A stretch of 64,000 nucleotides of DNA. Source: Nocardioides sp. (GTDB taxonomy: Bacteria; Actinomycetota; Actinomycetes; Propionibacteriales; Nocardioidaceae). The stretch covers positions 70,165 through 134,164 of the forward strand of contig NZ_JAPYPS010000001.1 in the NCBI RefSeq assembly GCF_029937575.1, in the 5' to 3' direction. The notes beneath the pieces are model-generated. The model did not search any database. It worked only from the letters and a program-made list of their open reading frames with translations, and was not told the DNA's origin. Below are positions 8,876 through 17,494 of the stretch, piece after piece (position 1 is the stretch's first letter; each line of letters begins with the position of its first letter). Position numbers and translations under genes: made by a program.

Positions 8876-8888
8876 TCCCGGAGGCGGG

Positions 8889-10679
8889 CTACCTCCGCCT
8901 CTTCTTCGCCTTCTTCACCGCGATCCTCTCGGCCACCGTGACGGACTCGCTGAGGGCGTCGCCGAGGTAGGTGACCGTGGCGCGGGCGGCCCCGGCCTTC
9001 CTGAACCGCTGGAGCTTGATGATCGCTCTGCCGTTCTCCAGGGTGGCGACGTAGCGCTTCTTGCCGATGTTCTTGGCGATCCGCACCCGCACCTTGCCGG
9101 TCGGGGAGACGATCCCGTCCTTGACGGCGATCATCAGCCTGGCCTTGGTCTTCTTGGCCACGACCTTGCGCGGTCGGACCTTGACCCTCAGAGCGGGCGT
9201 CGCCTTGACCACCTGGATGCTCGACGCCGGGCTCGTGCTGGGCCTGGTCGTGTCGTCCCCGAGGTAGCGGGCCTCGAGCGAGACAGCTCCGACGACGTCG
9301 AAGGGTCCGACGAGCGCCGTGGCGACACCGTCGACCAGCGGCACGGTGGTGGCCGGGGCATCACCGAGAGCCAGCTCGACGTCACCGGTCGGCGTCTCGC
9401 CCGCCGACGTGACCTCCACCGAGACCGACACGGAGTCGTGCTTGACCGTCGCGGTGGCCGGCGCCGCGACCACGGACGTCGTCGAGTCCAGCAGGTCGGG
9501 CTCCACGCCCGCCTTCACCTGGATGTCCCGGAAGTCCACCTCGTCGATGAAGCTGCGGTTCTGCAGTCCGACGAAGCCGCTGTCGACGTCGCCCGCCTGT
9601 GTCTCCAGCGCGTTGATCGACGTCCCGTTGAGGAACACCTCCACGGACGAGTCCGTCAGCTCGACGGTGAAGGTGTTCCACTCCCCGAGCGGTCGTACGG
9701 CGGCCGCGACCGCGCTCGCGTCAGCGGGCTGAGCGCTGCTCCCCGTCGGCTCGATCGCCCCGGTGTCGGCACCGATCGCGATGCCGAGGCCGCCCACGGG
9801 GTTGGCGCCGCTGCGACTGCTGGAGGCCAGGAAGACCTTCGAGTCGTCGTTCGCCCCGTCACGGCGCCAGTCCAGCTCCAACGTGTAGGGCCCTGTCTGC
9901 GCCTCGGTGAGCCACTGGGCCCCGGGGCCTCGGAAGCTGCGGATGGAGCAGTCGGTCTGGCGTCCGAAGCCGCCGGTGCCGGCCTTGCGCCAGGAGTCGA
10001 ACGACGCGAACGTGCCGTCGAACAGGCCCACGTAGCCGGGCTTCACAGGCGTGGCCACGCACGGGTCCGGGGCGGTCCCACCCACTTGGATCGCGTCGAA
10101 GTTGAGCCGGCAGAAGTCGACGCCGCGGTCGCACTGGATCGCGAGCGTGTTGGCACCCTGGTCGAGCTGGACGTCGTACTGCACGAAGCGCCAGGCCTCC
10201 CAGTTCTCGAAGCTGGTCATCGGGAAGCTCATCTGCTGGCGGGCACCGCCGTTGGTCAGCAACCCCATCGACCGCGTGACGTTCTCGTCGGGGCCCAGCG
10301 GGCCGGCGGCGTAGCGCACGTAGACGGGGTAGGTGCCCGCGGCCGGGACGTCCACGCTCATCGTGGACGTCATCCCGGTCTCGCGGAACGTGTAGGACCC
10401 GGTGCCGGAGAAGTTGCTGTGGTCCCCCGAGTTGAAGGCCGGCGGGCCTGCCGCGCCTCCACTGATCTCACCGTCCTCGACCTCCACCCAGGCGACGACC
10501 TCGTCGCCCACGGCCGCCGGGGAGGCGGTCGCGCTCCCCTGCCCGAGGAGCGGCAGGGTGAGTCCCCAGGCGAGCGACAGGACCAGCACACCACCCAGCG
10601 CCGCCGATCTGGGTCGGGCAGTCGGCATCGATGACCGTCCCGCGGCGCCTCGTCGGACGGACCTGTGCAGTACGGACAT
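8889..10679 (-). CDS. Large secreted protein: CBM-like, DUF1080 and Ig-like domains
   Basis: 596 residues. Signal peptide around residues 20-52 (LGGVLVLSLAWGLTLPLLGQ), a carbohydrate-binding CBM6/35-like jelly roll (VEVEDGEISGGAAG to about residue 200), a DUF1080/3-keto-disaccharide hydrolase-type concanavalin domain (GYVGLFDGTFASFDSWRKAG to FRDIQVKAG), then one or two Ig-like repeats and a strongly basic C-terminus ending KKAKKRRR. Probably a cell-surface or extracellular sugar-binding protein. The start ATG at 10679 is preceded by AAGGAG at six bases. The basic tail is odd for an exported protein and may bind the anionic wall. Monocistronic. Confidence 0.7.
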   Translation of the reverse strand: MSVLHRSVRRGAAGRSSMPTARPRSAALGGVLVLSLAWGLTLPLLGQGSATASPAAVGDEVVAWVEVEDGEISGGAAGPPAFNSGDHSNFSGTGSYTFRETGMTSTMSVDVPAAGTYPVYVRYAAGPLGPDENVTRSMGLLTNGGARQQMSFPMTSFENWEAWRFVQYDVQLDQGANTLAIQCDRGVDFCRLNFDAIQVGGTAPDPCVATPVKPGYVGLFDGTFASFDSWRKAGTGGFGRQTDCSIRSFRGPGAQWLTEAQTGPYTLELDWRRDGANDDSKVFLASSSRSGANPVGGLGIAIGADTGAIEPTGSSAQPADASAVAAAVRPLGEWNTFTVELTDSSVEVFLNGTSINALETQAGDVDSGFVGLQNRSFIDEVDFRDIQVKAGVEPDLLDSTTSVVAAPATATVKHDSVSVSVEVTSAGETPTGDVELALGDAPATTVPLVDGVATALVGPFDVVGAVSLEARYLGDDTTRPSTSPASSIQVVKATPALRVKVRPRKVVAKKTKARLMIAVKDGIVSPTGKVRVRIAKNIGKKRYVATLENGRAIIKLQRFRKAGAARATVTYLGDALSESVTVAERIAVKKAKKRRR

Positions 10680-10737
10680 GGGACTCCTTGGCTCGGTGAC
10701 GGTCCGTCGGGACCTCGCGAGTCCGTCCGGCCGGTCG

Positions 10738-10766
10738 AACGTATGACGCCGATCACACATAGTCAA
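10738..10766 (-). promoter_or_regulatory. Promoter of the secreted CBM/DUF1080 gene
   Basis: On the minus strand TTGACT (10766-10761), 17-base spacer, TACGTT (10743-10738); about 50 bases of leader then lead to AAGGAG and the ATG at 10679. The surrounding 60 bases are unusually AT-rich for this genome, with a TCAAGA/TCTTGA inverted repeat at 10763-10787. Confidence 0.6.
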
Positions 10767-10863
10767 GAATCTCGTCCATCATCTTGATCATTTGGAGCGG
10801 CTAGTTCACATAGGCGAACCCTTGCGACATCGGCTGTTCACCCGGGGCGCCTACCGTGAGCTC

Positions 10864-11274
10864 ATGCCCGACAAGCCCAAGGTCCTGTTCGTGTGCGTCA
10901 AGAACGGTGGGAAGTCGCAGATGGCTGCCGGCCTGATGCGCCACCTCGTCGGGGACCTCGTCGAGGTCGAGTCCGCCGGGACCCGACCCGGCCCCGGGCT
11001 CAACCAGCAGTCGGTGGAGGCGCTGCTGGAGGTGGGCGTCGACATCAGCGCCGAGACCACCCAGCCCGCCACCGCCTCGCTGCTCATGGCGGCCGACGTG
11101 GTCGTGACCCTGGGTCGCGAGGCGCGCGTCGACGTGCCGACCGGCACCCATGTCGAGAACTGGGACACCGACGAACCCTCCGACCGCGGCATCGAGGGCG
11201 CGGAGCGCATGCGGTTGGTCCGCGACGACATCGCGGCGCGAGTGCGGGTGCTGGCGACCGAGCTGACGCCCTAG
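10864..11274 (+). CDS. Low-molecular-weight phosphatase / arsenate reductase-like protein
   Basis: 136 residues with the LMW-PTP fold. The P-loop reads FVCVKNGGKSQMAA: Cys11 is present, but the invariant Arg of C-X5-R-S is Lys17. The C-terminal Asp region reads NWDTDEPSDRG. The SQMAA after the loop resembles ArsC of the thioredoxin/mycothiol-linked arsenate reductases, so a role in arsenate reduction or dephosphorylation is possible but unproven. The ATG at 10864 follows TACCGT (10852-10857) by six bases: leaderless. No ars genes adjoin it; the cobalamin riboswitch begins just downstream. Confidence 0.75.
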   Translation: MPDKPKVLFVCVKNGGKSQMAAGLMRHLVGDLVEVESAGTRPGPGLNQQSVEALLEVGVDISAETTQPATASLLMAADVVVTLGREARVDVPTGTHVENWDTDEPSDRGIEGAERMRLVRDDIAARVRVLATELTP

Positions 11275-11325
11275 CGGCGGCGGCCGGCGCGGCACCCCCG
11301 GCAGCCCGGCCCCATGGGTTGGTAG

Positions 11326-11503
11326 CCTCGCCGTGCCAGTCATGAGGGAACCCGGTGCGAGTCCGGGACTGACGCGCAGCGGTGTGGGTGACGGGCGGAG
11401 CAGAGCGGGCACATCGGCACCACCGTGTCCGGCAGTCACTGGGTCGAGTCGGCCCGGGAAGGCGCTCCGTGCCGGAAGATCTCGAGTCCGAAGACCTGCT
11501 GGC
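11326..11503 (+). promoter_or_regulatory. Cobalamin riboswitch 1 (upstream of cobG-cobH-cobIJ)
   Basis: Conserved core GGGAACCCGGTGCGAGTCC followed by GGGACTGACGCGCAGCGGT, then the B12-box region AGTCACTGGG and GAGTCCGAAGACCTGCTGGC closing the outer stem. Boundaries are approximate. It sits about 65 bases before the cobG GTG, so adenosylcobalamin should repress this operon, probably by hiding the start site or terminating transcription. Confidence 0.88.
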
Positions 11504-11568
11504 CCTTGCGGAGGACCCCGCGAGGCGAACGAGGGCGACGCGTACCAGCCCGAGCCGCCGAGGACGTC

Positions 11569-12441
11569 GTGCTTCCCGATCCAGTCACCTCCCCCAGGTC
11601 CCACCCCACTCGCCCCAGGTCGCGCCGTGACCTCTGCCCCGGAGTCGTGCGCCCCTGGCTCGCCGATGACGGTGCCCTCGTCCGGGTCCGGCTGATCGGC
11701 GGTCGGCTCGCGGCCGACTCGCTCGCCGCGCTCTCCAGCGTCGCGCAGCAGCACGGCGACGGCGACGTGCACCTCACCGGCCGCGCCAACCTGCAGCTGC
11801 GCGGGCTCCCCCACGAGGCAGGGCGGCTCCCGGAGCACGTGGTGGCCGCGATCGAGTCGACCGGCCTCCTCCCGAGCCGCAGCCACGAGCTGGCCCGCAA
11901 CGTGATGGTCTCGCCCTCGACCGGGCTCGTCGGAGGTAGGACCGACCTGCGACCGGTCGCCGCAGAGCTCGACCGGCTGATCTGCGCGACGCCCCGTCTG
12001 GCGGCTCTTCCTGGCCGGTTCCTCTTCGTGCTCGACGACGGTCGCGGCGACCTCATTGACCGAGCACCCGATCTCGGGCTGGTCGTCGTGGACGCCGGCA
12101 GCGCCCAGGTCCGCCTCGGCGGCAGCGGTTGGGGCGAGGTCGTGCCGCTGCGTGCCGCGGCGGACGTCCTCGTCGTCCTCGCCTCGAGATTCCTCGACCT
12201 CCGGGGGGAGAGCGCGTCTGCCGCCTGGCACGTCGACGAGGTCGGCATCCCCCTCGCAGCGCCGCAAGCCCGCGACCCGCGCGCCGAGGTCCACCAGGCA
12301 CCTCTGCCGTACGGACCCGACCACGTCGCGGCACCCGACGGCGTCCTCGCTCCGGACCTCGTCGCCCGCCTGACGGCCCCTGGCCACGACCTCGTCGTCA
12401 CACCGTGGCGTGGCGTCCTGATCACCGGAGGAGCCCGATGA
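11569..12441 (+). CDS. cobG: Precorrin-3B synthase-like protein, short form lacking Fe-S tail
   Basis: About 290 residues from a GTG at 11569 (GAGGA upstream). It begins RRDLCPGVVRPWLADDGALVRVRL and continues with TGRANLQLRGL, ARNVMVSPSTGL and PGRFLFVLDDGRGD, the two ferredoxin-like half domains of the nitrite/sulfite-reductase family as in CobG, which hydroxylates precorrin-3A with O2 to start ring contraction. It stops after VVTPWRGVLI, where longer CobG proteins continue with a cysteine-rich [4Fe-4S] segment; no such cysteines exist here. cobH starts inside the stop codon (ATGA), leaving no room for the missing part, so this is not a frameshift. First gene behind riboswitch 1. Confidence 0.8.
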   Translation: MLPDPVTSPRSHPTRPRSRRDLCPGVVRPWLADDGALVRVRLIGGRLAADSLAALSSVAQQHGDGDVHLTGRANLQLRGLPHEAGRLPEHVVAAIESTGLLPSRSHELARNVMVSPSTGLVGGRTDLRPVAAELDRLICATPRLAALPGRFLFVLDDGRGDLIDRAPDLGLVVVDAGSAQVRLGGSGWGEVVPLRAAADVLVVLASRFLDLRGESASAAWHVDEVGIPLAAPQARDPRAEVHQAPLPYGPDHVAAPDGVLAPDLVARLTAPGHDLVVTPWRGVLITGGAR

Positions 12442-13121
12442 CCGACCCGACCCCTCCCTCCGTCCTCGCACCGCCCCGGCGTCGCTTCGACTACGTCGCC
12501 GACGGCCCGGCGATCTACGCCGACTCGTTCGCGACCATCCGCCGCGAGAGCGACCTGCGCGGCGTCCCCGCCGACGCCGAGAAGATCGCCGTACGGATGA
12601 TCCACGGCAGTGGTCAGGTCGACCTCGTCGAGGACCTCGTGATCCACCCCCGACTCGCGTCCGTCGGCCGCGCGGCTCTGGCTGCCGGAGCGCCCATCCT
12701 CACCGACGCCCGGATGGTCGCGATGGGCATCACCGCCGGGCGCCTCCCCGCCGACAACGAGGTGCGCTGCCTCCTGACCGACGAGCGGGTCCCGGCGCTC
12801 GCCCAGGCCTGGGGCACGACGCGCACCGCGGCTGCCGTCTCCTTGTGGGAGCCGCACCTCGAGGGCGCGGTCGTGACGATCGGCAACGCCCCGACGGCGT
12901 TGTTCCACCTGATGGAGATGCTCGCGGACGGCGCTCCGCGACCGGCGGCCATCGTGGGCTGCCCGGTCGGCTTCATCGGTGCGGCAGAGTCGAAGCAGGC
13001 ACTCGCGTCCTTGGCGGGCACGCACGGCATCGACGTCCCGTTCGTCACCGTGCGTGGCAGGCGCGGCGGGTCGGCGATGGCCTCGTCCGCGGTCAACGCC
13101 CTGGCCTCGGAGGTGGAGTGA
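12438..13121 (+). CDS. cobH: Precorrin-8X methylmutase
   Basis: 227 residues, full length for CobH/CbiC. It moves the C11 methyl group to C12 to give hydrogenobyrinate. The catalytic loop RMIHGSGQ with His56 is intact, as are DARMVAMGI and GNAPTALFHL, which lines the active site, and the C-terminal VGCPVGFIGAAESK. The ATG overlaps the cobG stop (ATGA) and is preceded by GGAGGAG within cobG. Its stop overlaps the cobIJ ATG. Confidence 0.96.
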   Translation: MTDPTPPSVLAPPRRRFDYVADGPAIYADSFATIRRESDLRGVPADAEKIAVRMIHGSGQVDLVEDLVIHPRLASVGRAALAAGAPILTDARMVAMGITAGRLPADNEVRCLLTDERVPALAQAWGTTRTAAAVSLWEPHLEGAVVTIGNAPTALFHLMEMLADGAPRPAAIVGCPVGFIGAAESKQALASLAGTHGIDVPFVTVRGRRGGSAMASSAVNALASEVE

Positions 13122-14635
13122 TGACCGGCCGCTTCACGTGCGTGGGCCTGGGTCCCGGCGACCCCGAGCTGATCACGATCAAGGCCGCCCGGATCATCGG
13201 CGAGGCCGACGTCGTCGCCTACCACGCAGGCGTCCGCAAGCAGTCGCACGCGCGCCGCATCGCCGCCGACCTGCTGCCCGACGGGGTCCTCGAGGAGGAG
13301 CTGCGCTACCCGGTGACCACCGGATCCACCGACCACCCGGGCGGGTACGCCGGCGCGATCACCGCCTTCTACGAGGCGTCCGCGGCGCGACTGGCCGTAC
13401 ACCTGGAGGCGGGCCGGCACGTCGTCCTGCTGGCCGAGGGCGACCCGCTCTTCTACGGGTCCTCGATGTACATGCACGACCGGCTGGCCGACCGGTTCCC
13501 CACCGAGGTCGTGCCAGGGGTGCCGTCGTTCTCGGCAGCGACCGCGTCGGCGGCGCTGCCGCTCGTGCGCCAGACCGACGTCCTCACCGTGCTTCCCGGC
13601 ACCCTGCCCGAGCCCGAGCTCGCACGACGCCTGGCCGACACCGACGGGGCGATCATCATGAAGCTTGGCCGCACCTTCCCTGCCGTGCGCGGCGCGTTGG
13701 CCGCGGCCGGCCGCCTGGACGACGCGGTCTACGTCGAACGTGCCTCGCATCCCGACGAGCGCCGGCTGCCCGTCGCCGAGGTCGACCCGGCGTCGGTGCC
13801 GTACTTCTCGCTGATCGTGGTCTCGGGAGACTCCCGGCGCCCCTCGTCGCGACCCGCACCCCTGCCGGCGACCCTGCTGGCGACCCTGCCGGCGACCGAG
13901 CCCGAGCCGGCCGGCGAGGTCCTGGTCGTCGGGCTCGGCCCGGGGCCGGACCGCTGGCTCACGACCGAGGTCACCGACGCGTTGGCGGAGGTCGACCACG
14001 TGGTCGGCTACGCGCCGTACGTCGATCGCGTGCCGCAGCGCGCCGGCCTGACCCGGCACTCCTCGGGCAACACCGTCGAGCTCGACCGCGCCCGCCACGC
14101 GCTCGAGCTCGCCGCTCGGGGCGAGCGCGTGGCCGTGGTCTCGGGAGGCGACGCCGGGGTGTTCGGCATGGCCACCGCCGTCCTCGAGGTCGCCGACGAG
14201 TTCCCGCAGGTCCGGGTCCGGGTGCTGCCCGGCATCAGCGCCGTGCAGGCCGTGGCCGCCCGCGCCGGTGCACCGATCGGCGGCGACTTCGCCGTCGTGA
14301 GCCTCTCGGATCGCCTCAAGCCCTGGGCCGTGATCGAGCAGCGGCTCCGCGCGATCGCCTCCGCCGACCTCGTCCTGGCGATCTACAACCCGGCCTCACG
14401 GTCGCGACGCGAGCAGGTGGTCGCGGCCCAGAAGCTGCTGCTCGAGGAGCTGCCCGCCGATCGACTGGTCGTGGTGGGCCGCGACGTCGGCCGCGCCGAG
14501 GAGTCGCTGACCGTCACGACCCTCGGCGCGCTCGACGCCGACAGCATCGACATGAAGTGCCTGGTCCTGGTCGGCTCGTCGGCGACGTCGCGCACCGCGG
14601 CGGGCCAGGTGTGGACGGCCCGATCCGTCAGGTGA
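13121..14635 (+). CDS. cobIJ: Fused precorrin-2 C20- and precorrin-3B C17-methyltransferase
   Basis: 504 residues made of two tetrapyrrole methylase domains. Residues 1 to about 245 are CobI (FTCVGLGPGDPELITIKAAR, AEGDPLFYGSSMYMHDRL), adding the C20 methyl. A Pro/Ala-rich linker (about 245-265) leads to CobJ (VVGLGPGPDRWLTTEV, VSGGDAGVFGMA, AIYNPASRSRREQ), which methylates C17 with ring contraction. Both are SAM enzymes of the aerobic corrin route; the fusion is common in actinobacteria. TGATG overlap with cobH. The last eight bases overlap the convergent TPR gene. Confidence 0.96.
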   Translation: MTGRFTCVGLGPGDPELITIKAARIIGEADVVAYHAGVRKQSHARRIAADLLPDGVLEEELRYPVTTGSTDHPGGYAGAITAFYEASAARLAVHLEAGRHVVLLAEGDPLFYGSSMYMHDRLADRFPTEVVPGVPSFSAATASAALPLVRQTDVLTVLPGTLPEPELARRLADTDGAIIMKLGRTFPAVRGALAAAGRLDDAVYVERASHPDERRLPVAEVDPASVPYFSLIVVSGDSRRPSSRPAPLPATLLATLPATEPEPAGEVLVVGLGPGPDRWLTTEVTDALAEVDHVVGYAPYVDRVPQRAGLTRHSSGNTVELDRARHALELAARGERVAVVSGGDAGVFGMATAVLEVADEFPQVRVRVLPGISAVQAVAARAGAPIGGDFAVVSLSDRLKPWAVIEQRLRAIASADLVLAIYNPASRSRREQVVAAQKLLLEELPADRLVVVGRDVGRAEESLTVTTLGALDADSIDMKCLVLVGSSATSRTAAGQVWTARSVR

Positions 14636-15041
14636 GCGGCTCCATCAGGAGCCGCTCGACCCGCAGCACCGCCACCTCGTGCTCGACGTCGCCGCTCATC
14701 GCGGCGGCCAGCCGGTAGTGCGGCAGCGCGTCGGCAAGCCGCGACTGCCGCTCCAGGGCACGCCCCAGGGCGTAGCGAGCCCAGGTGTCACCCGGGTCGT
14801 CCTCGACGAGCCCACGCAGCTCGGCCTCCGCCTTCTGCAGCTGCACGCGGATCAGGTAGGCCCAGGCGCGCAGGCTGCGCAGCCCGCGGTCGCTCGGGTC
14901 CGCGGCGATGGCGGGGTCCAGCAGCTCGAGCGCCTCGCGCGGAGCGCGCGAGGCGAGCAGTCCGTGGGCCGTGCGGTACGTCGACGTCTCGGCGCCGAAG
15001 CCCGGGCTGAAGGTGACCGACGGGGCGGTGAAGTCGCTCAT
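14628..15041 (-). CDS. Small tetratricopeptide-repeat protein
   Basis: 137 residues, soluble, with about three TPR-like helix pairs (GLLASRAPREALELLDPAIA, LQKAEAELRGLVEDDPGDTWARYALG, ADALPHYRLAAAM). TPR proteins scaffold protein contacts; no enzymatic motif is seen. It lies downstream of cobM in the same direction, 23 bases away, so it may be cotranscribed with Nudix-cobL and cobM, and it overlaps the end of convergent cobIJ by eight bases. No clear reason to give it a cobalamin role. Confidence 0.75.
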   Translation of the reverse strand: MSDFTAPSVTFSPGFGAETSTYRTAHGLLASRAPREALELLDPAIAADPSDRGLRSLRAWAYLIRVQLQKAEAELRGLVEDDPGDTWARYALGRALERQSRLADALPHYRLAAAMSGDVEHEVAVLRVERLLMEPLT

Positions 15042-15064
15042 GCGGTCTCAACAACGCGTCTGCC

Positions 15065-15850
15065 TCAGGGCTTCCCACCTGGGTCCTGCACCGTCCGTGG
15101 AGCTCGTCGGTCCCGGTCGGTCGAGTAGAGGAACGACTCCCCCGCCGCTGCGTCGTCGCGGTGCAGGGCGCGGCCGACGAGGATGACCGCCGCCTGGCGC
15201 AGCCCGGCGTCCTCGACCTGCTCGGCGATGTCACCGACGGTGCCGCGGAGCACGAGCTCCCCGGGCTGGCTGGCGCGGTAGACCACGACGACGGGACAGC
15301 CGTCGCCGTACTCGGGAGCCAGCTCCGCCATCACCTCCCGCACCCGCGCGATCGCCAGGTGCAGCGCGAGGGTGGCGCGGGTCGCGGCGAAGGCCGCGAG
15401 CGACTCGGTCTCGGGCATCCTGGTCGAGCGGGCCTGCGCACGGGTGAGCACCACCGACTGCGCGACCAGCGGCACCGTGAGCTCGCTGCCGACCAGGGCC
15501 GCGGCCGCGGCGTAGGCGGCGACGCCCGGTGTGACGTCCCAGGGCACGGCGGCGGAGTCCAGGCGGCGGGTCTGCTCGGCGAGCGCGGAGTAGACCGACG
15601 GGTCACCCGAGGTGAGGCGTACGACGTCCTGGCCGCCGCGGTGGGCCTCGACCATCACCGCGACCATCGCGTCGAGGTCGAGGTCCTGGGTGTCGACCAG
15701 TCGGGCGCCGGCGCGCGCGTGGTCGAGCACCTCTGCGTCGAGGTAGGTGCCGGGGTAGAGCACGACGTCGGCGGCACCGAGCAGGGCTGCTGCGCGCAAG
15801 GTGAGCAGGTCTGCGGCACCGGGGCCGGCCCCGACGAAGTGGACGGTCAT
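15065..15850 (-). CDS. cobM: Precorrin-4 C11-methyltransferase
   Basis: 261 residues starting MTVHFVGAGPGAADLLTLRA, the GxGPGD-like SAM loop of tetrapyrrole methylases, followed by VLYPGTYLDAEVL, VRLTSGDPSVYSALAEQ and VTPGVAAYAAAAA, all CobM/CbiF hallmarks. It methylates C11 of precorrin-4 to give precorrin-5. ATG overlaps the stop of the Nudix-cobL gene (ATGA), so the pair is coupled. Length is normal for the family. Confidence 0.95.
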   Translation of the reverse strand: MTVHFVGAGPGAADLLTLRAAALLGAADVVLYPGTYLDAEVLDHARAGARLVDTQDLDLDAMVAVMVEAHRGGQDVVRLTSGDPSVYSALAEQTRRLDSAAVPWDVTPGVAAYAAAAALVGSELTVPLVAQSVVLTRAQARSTRMPETESLAAFAATRATLALHLAIARVREVMAELAPEYGDGCPVVVVYRASQPGELVLRGTVGDIAEQVEDAGLRQAAVILVGRALHRDDAAAGESFLYSTDRDRRAPRTVQDPGGKP

Positions 15851-17469
15851 GGCCGGCTCCTGGCACAGGTCCAGCTCCACTGCACGACCGGCCGAGCCGG
15901 CTTCCATCCTCGGAAGCTGCCGATCGCATCCGCATGGTCGACGGACAGTCGCGTCAGCTCGCCGCCGAGATCCCCGTGCAGCTGCGCGAGCAGGACCTCG
16001 GTCTCCAGGGTCACGCCGTGCACGACGAGTCGACCTCCGGGACGGAGCCGGTCGCGGCACAGGACGAGCAGTCCCGGGGTGGTGGCTCCTCCGCCGACGA
16101 AGATCGCATCGGGGTCGGGCAGGTCGTCGAGCCCGTCGGGCGCTCGAGCAGTGAGCACCCGGAGGTCGGGCACGCCCAGGGCCGCGGCGTTGCGGGCGAT
16201 CCGACTCGCGCGATCGTCGTCCGACTCCACCGCGATCGTGCGACACGTCGGGTGGGCCCGCATCCACTCGATCCCCACGGAGCCGGCCCCGGCGCCGACG
16301 TCCCAGAGCAGCTGTCCGGGTTGCGGCGCGAGCCGGGCCAGCGCCGAGGCTCGCACGTCGCGCTTGGTGAGCTGGCCGTCGTGCTCGTAGGCCTCGTCCG
16401 GCAGGCCGGCGCTCCAGGGTCCGACCACGGAACCGCGGCAGTCGAGGGCGACGACGCTCAGCGCGGGCGACGTCGCCTGCCAGGTCTCGGCGGTCGCCTC
16501 GGCGCGCGACTCGTCAGCGGATCCGAGATCGCCCAGCACGGTCATCGTCGACTCCCCGAAGCCGGCTCCGCTCAGCAGCCCCGCGATCACCGCAGGGCTG
16601 GTGGAGTCGCTGGACAGCACGAGCACCCGGCGCCCCGGCGCGAGCTCGCGGAGCACCGTCTCGTGACGGCGTCCGACCACGGTCACGACGGCGGTCTCCT
16701 CGGCGCTCCACCCCATCCTGGCCCTGGCGAGCGCGACCGACGACACCGCCGGGACCACGTCCACCCGGGCGGCGCCGAAGCGACGCACCAACGTGGTCGC
16801 GACGCCGGAGACGAGGGGATCCCCGCTCGCCAGCACCAGCACCGGCCGCCCGGGGAAGTCATCGACGACCTCGACGCCGAACGGCGAGGGCCACGCGCGC
16901 CGTACCTGGTGATCGACGGGCGGGAGCAGGTCGAGGGTGCGCTCGGCCCCGACGACGACCGGGGCCTCGGCGACGCGACGCCGTACGACGCCCGGCAGGC
17001 CCGCCCAGCCGTCGGCGCCGATCCCGACGACGGTGATCGGTGAGAGCGCGGGCAGGACGTGGTCGCGCAGCAACGGCGCGATCGGCGCCCCGAACCCGTC
17101 GAGGTCGGCGGGGTCGAGCCAGCGCAGCTCCTCGATCTCGCCGGACACGTGGGGCTCCCCGGCCAGCGGCGCGGTGAACACGGTCGAGTCGACGAGGTGG
17201 CCGGGCTCGTTGGCGGCGTCGGCGACGAAGTGGCCGAGCGGGCGGACCTCGTCGAGGTCGAGGCCGACCTCCTCCGCCGTCTCGCGCAGGGCTGCTTGCG
17301 CGGGTGTCTCCCCGGGCTCGATCTTGCCGCCGACCAGCATGAACGACTCCGTCCCGCGCTTGCGCACGGTCAGCACCCGCCCGCTGGAGTCGCGCAGGCA
17401 GACCGCGGCGACGACGAAGGTCGGAGGCGTCGCGTCACGCGATGGCTGCGGGGCCGGCGGGGAGGGCAC
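15847..17469 (-). CDS. cobL: Nudix hydrolase fused to precorrin-6Y C5,15-methyltransferase
   Basis: 540 residues in one uninterrupted frame. Residues about 16-140 form a Nudix domain with a complete box: GGKIEPGE, then RETAEEVG (about 47-69). From about residue 144 (ITVVGIGADGW) follows CobL: a CbiE methylase half and a CbiT half (LLWDVGAGAGSVGIEWMRAHP, IFVGGGATTPGLL) that methylates C5 and C15 and decarboxylates the C12 acetate. There is no ATG, GTG or TTG close before the CobL part, so a separate cobL is unlikely. The GTG at 17469 follows TAGCGT (17483-17478, minus strand) by eight bases; a GTG at 17499 is possible but lies in the opposing riboswitch. Confidence 0.88.
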   Translation of the reverse strand: MPSPPAPQPSRDATPPTFVVAAVCLRDSSGRVLTVRKRGTESFMLVGGKIEPGETPAQAALRETAEEVGLDLDEVRPLGHFVADAANEPGHLVDSTVFTAPLAGEPHVSGEIEELRWLDPADLDGFGAPIAPLLRDHVLPALSPITVVGIGADGWAGLPGVVRRRVAEAPVVVGAERTLDLLPPVDHQVRRAWPSPFGVEVVDDFPGRPVLVLASGDPLVSGVATTLVRRFGAARVDVVPAVSSVALARARMGWSAEETAVVTVVGRRHETVLRELAPGRRVLVLSSDSTSPAVIAGLLSGAGFGESTMTVLGDLGSADESRAEATAETWQATSPALSVVALDCRGSVVGPWSAGLPDEAYEHDGQLTKRDVRASALARLAPQPGQLLWDVGAGAGSVGIEWMRAHPTCRTIAVESDDDRASRIARNAAALGVPDLRVLTARAPDGLDDLPDPDAIFVGGGATTPGLLVLCRDRLRPGGRLVVHGVTLETEVLLAQLHGDLGGELTRLSVDHADAIGSFRGWKPARPVVQWSWTCARSRP

Positions 17470-17494
17470 GAGCCGTGACGCTATCGTCGTCGAC

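Noticed and set aside
15847..17469. Frameshift or missed stop separating Nudix from cobL
   Set aside because: The frame is continuous and both halves have intact motifs, with no start codon for CobL; accepted as a true fusion, pending resequencing.
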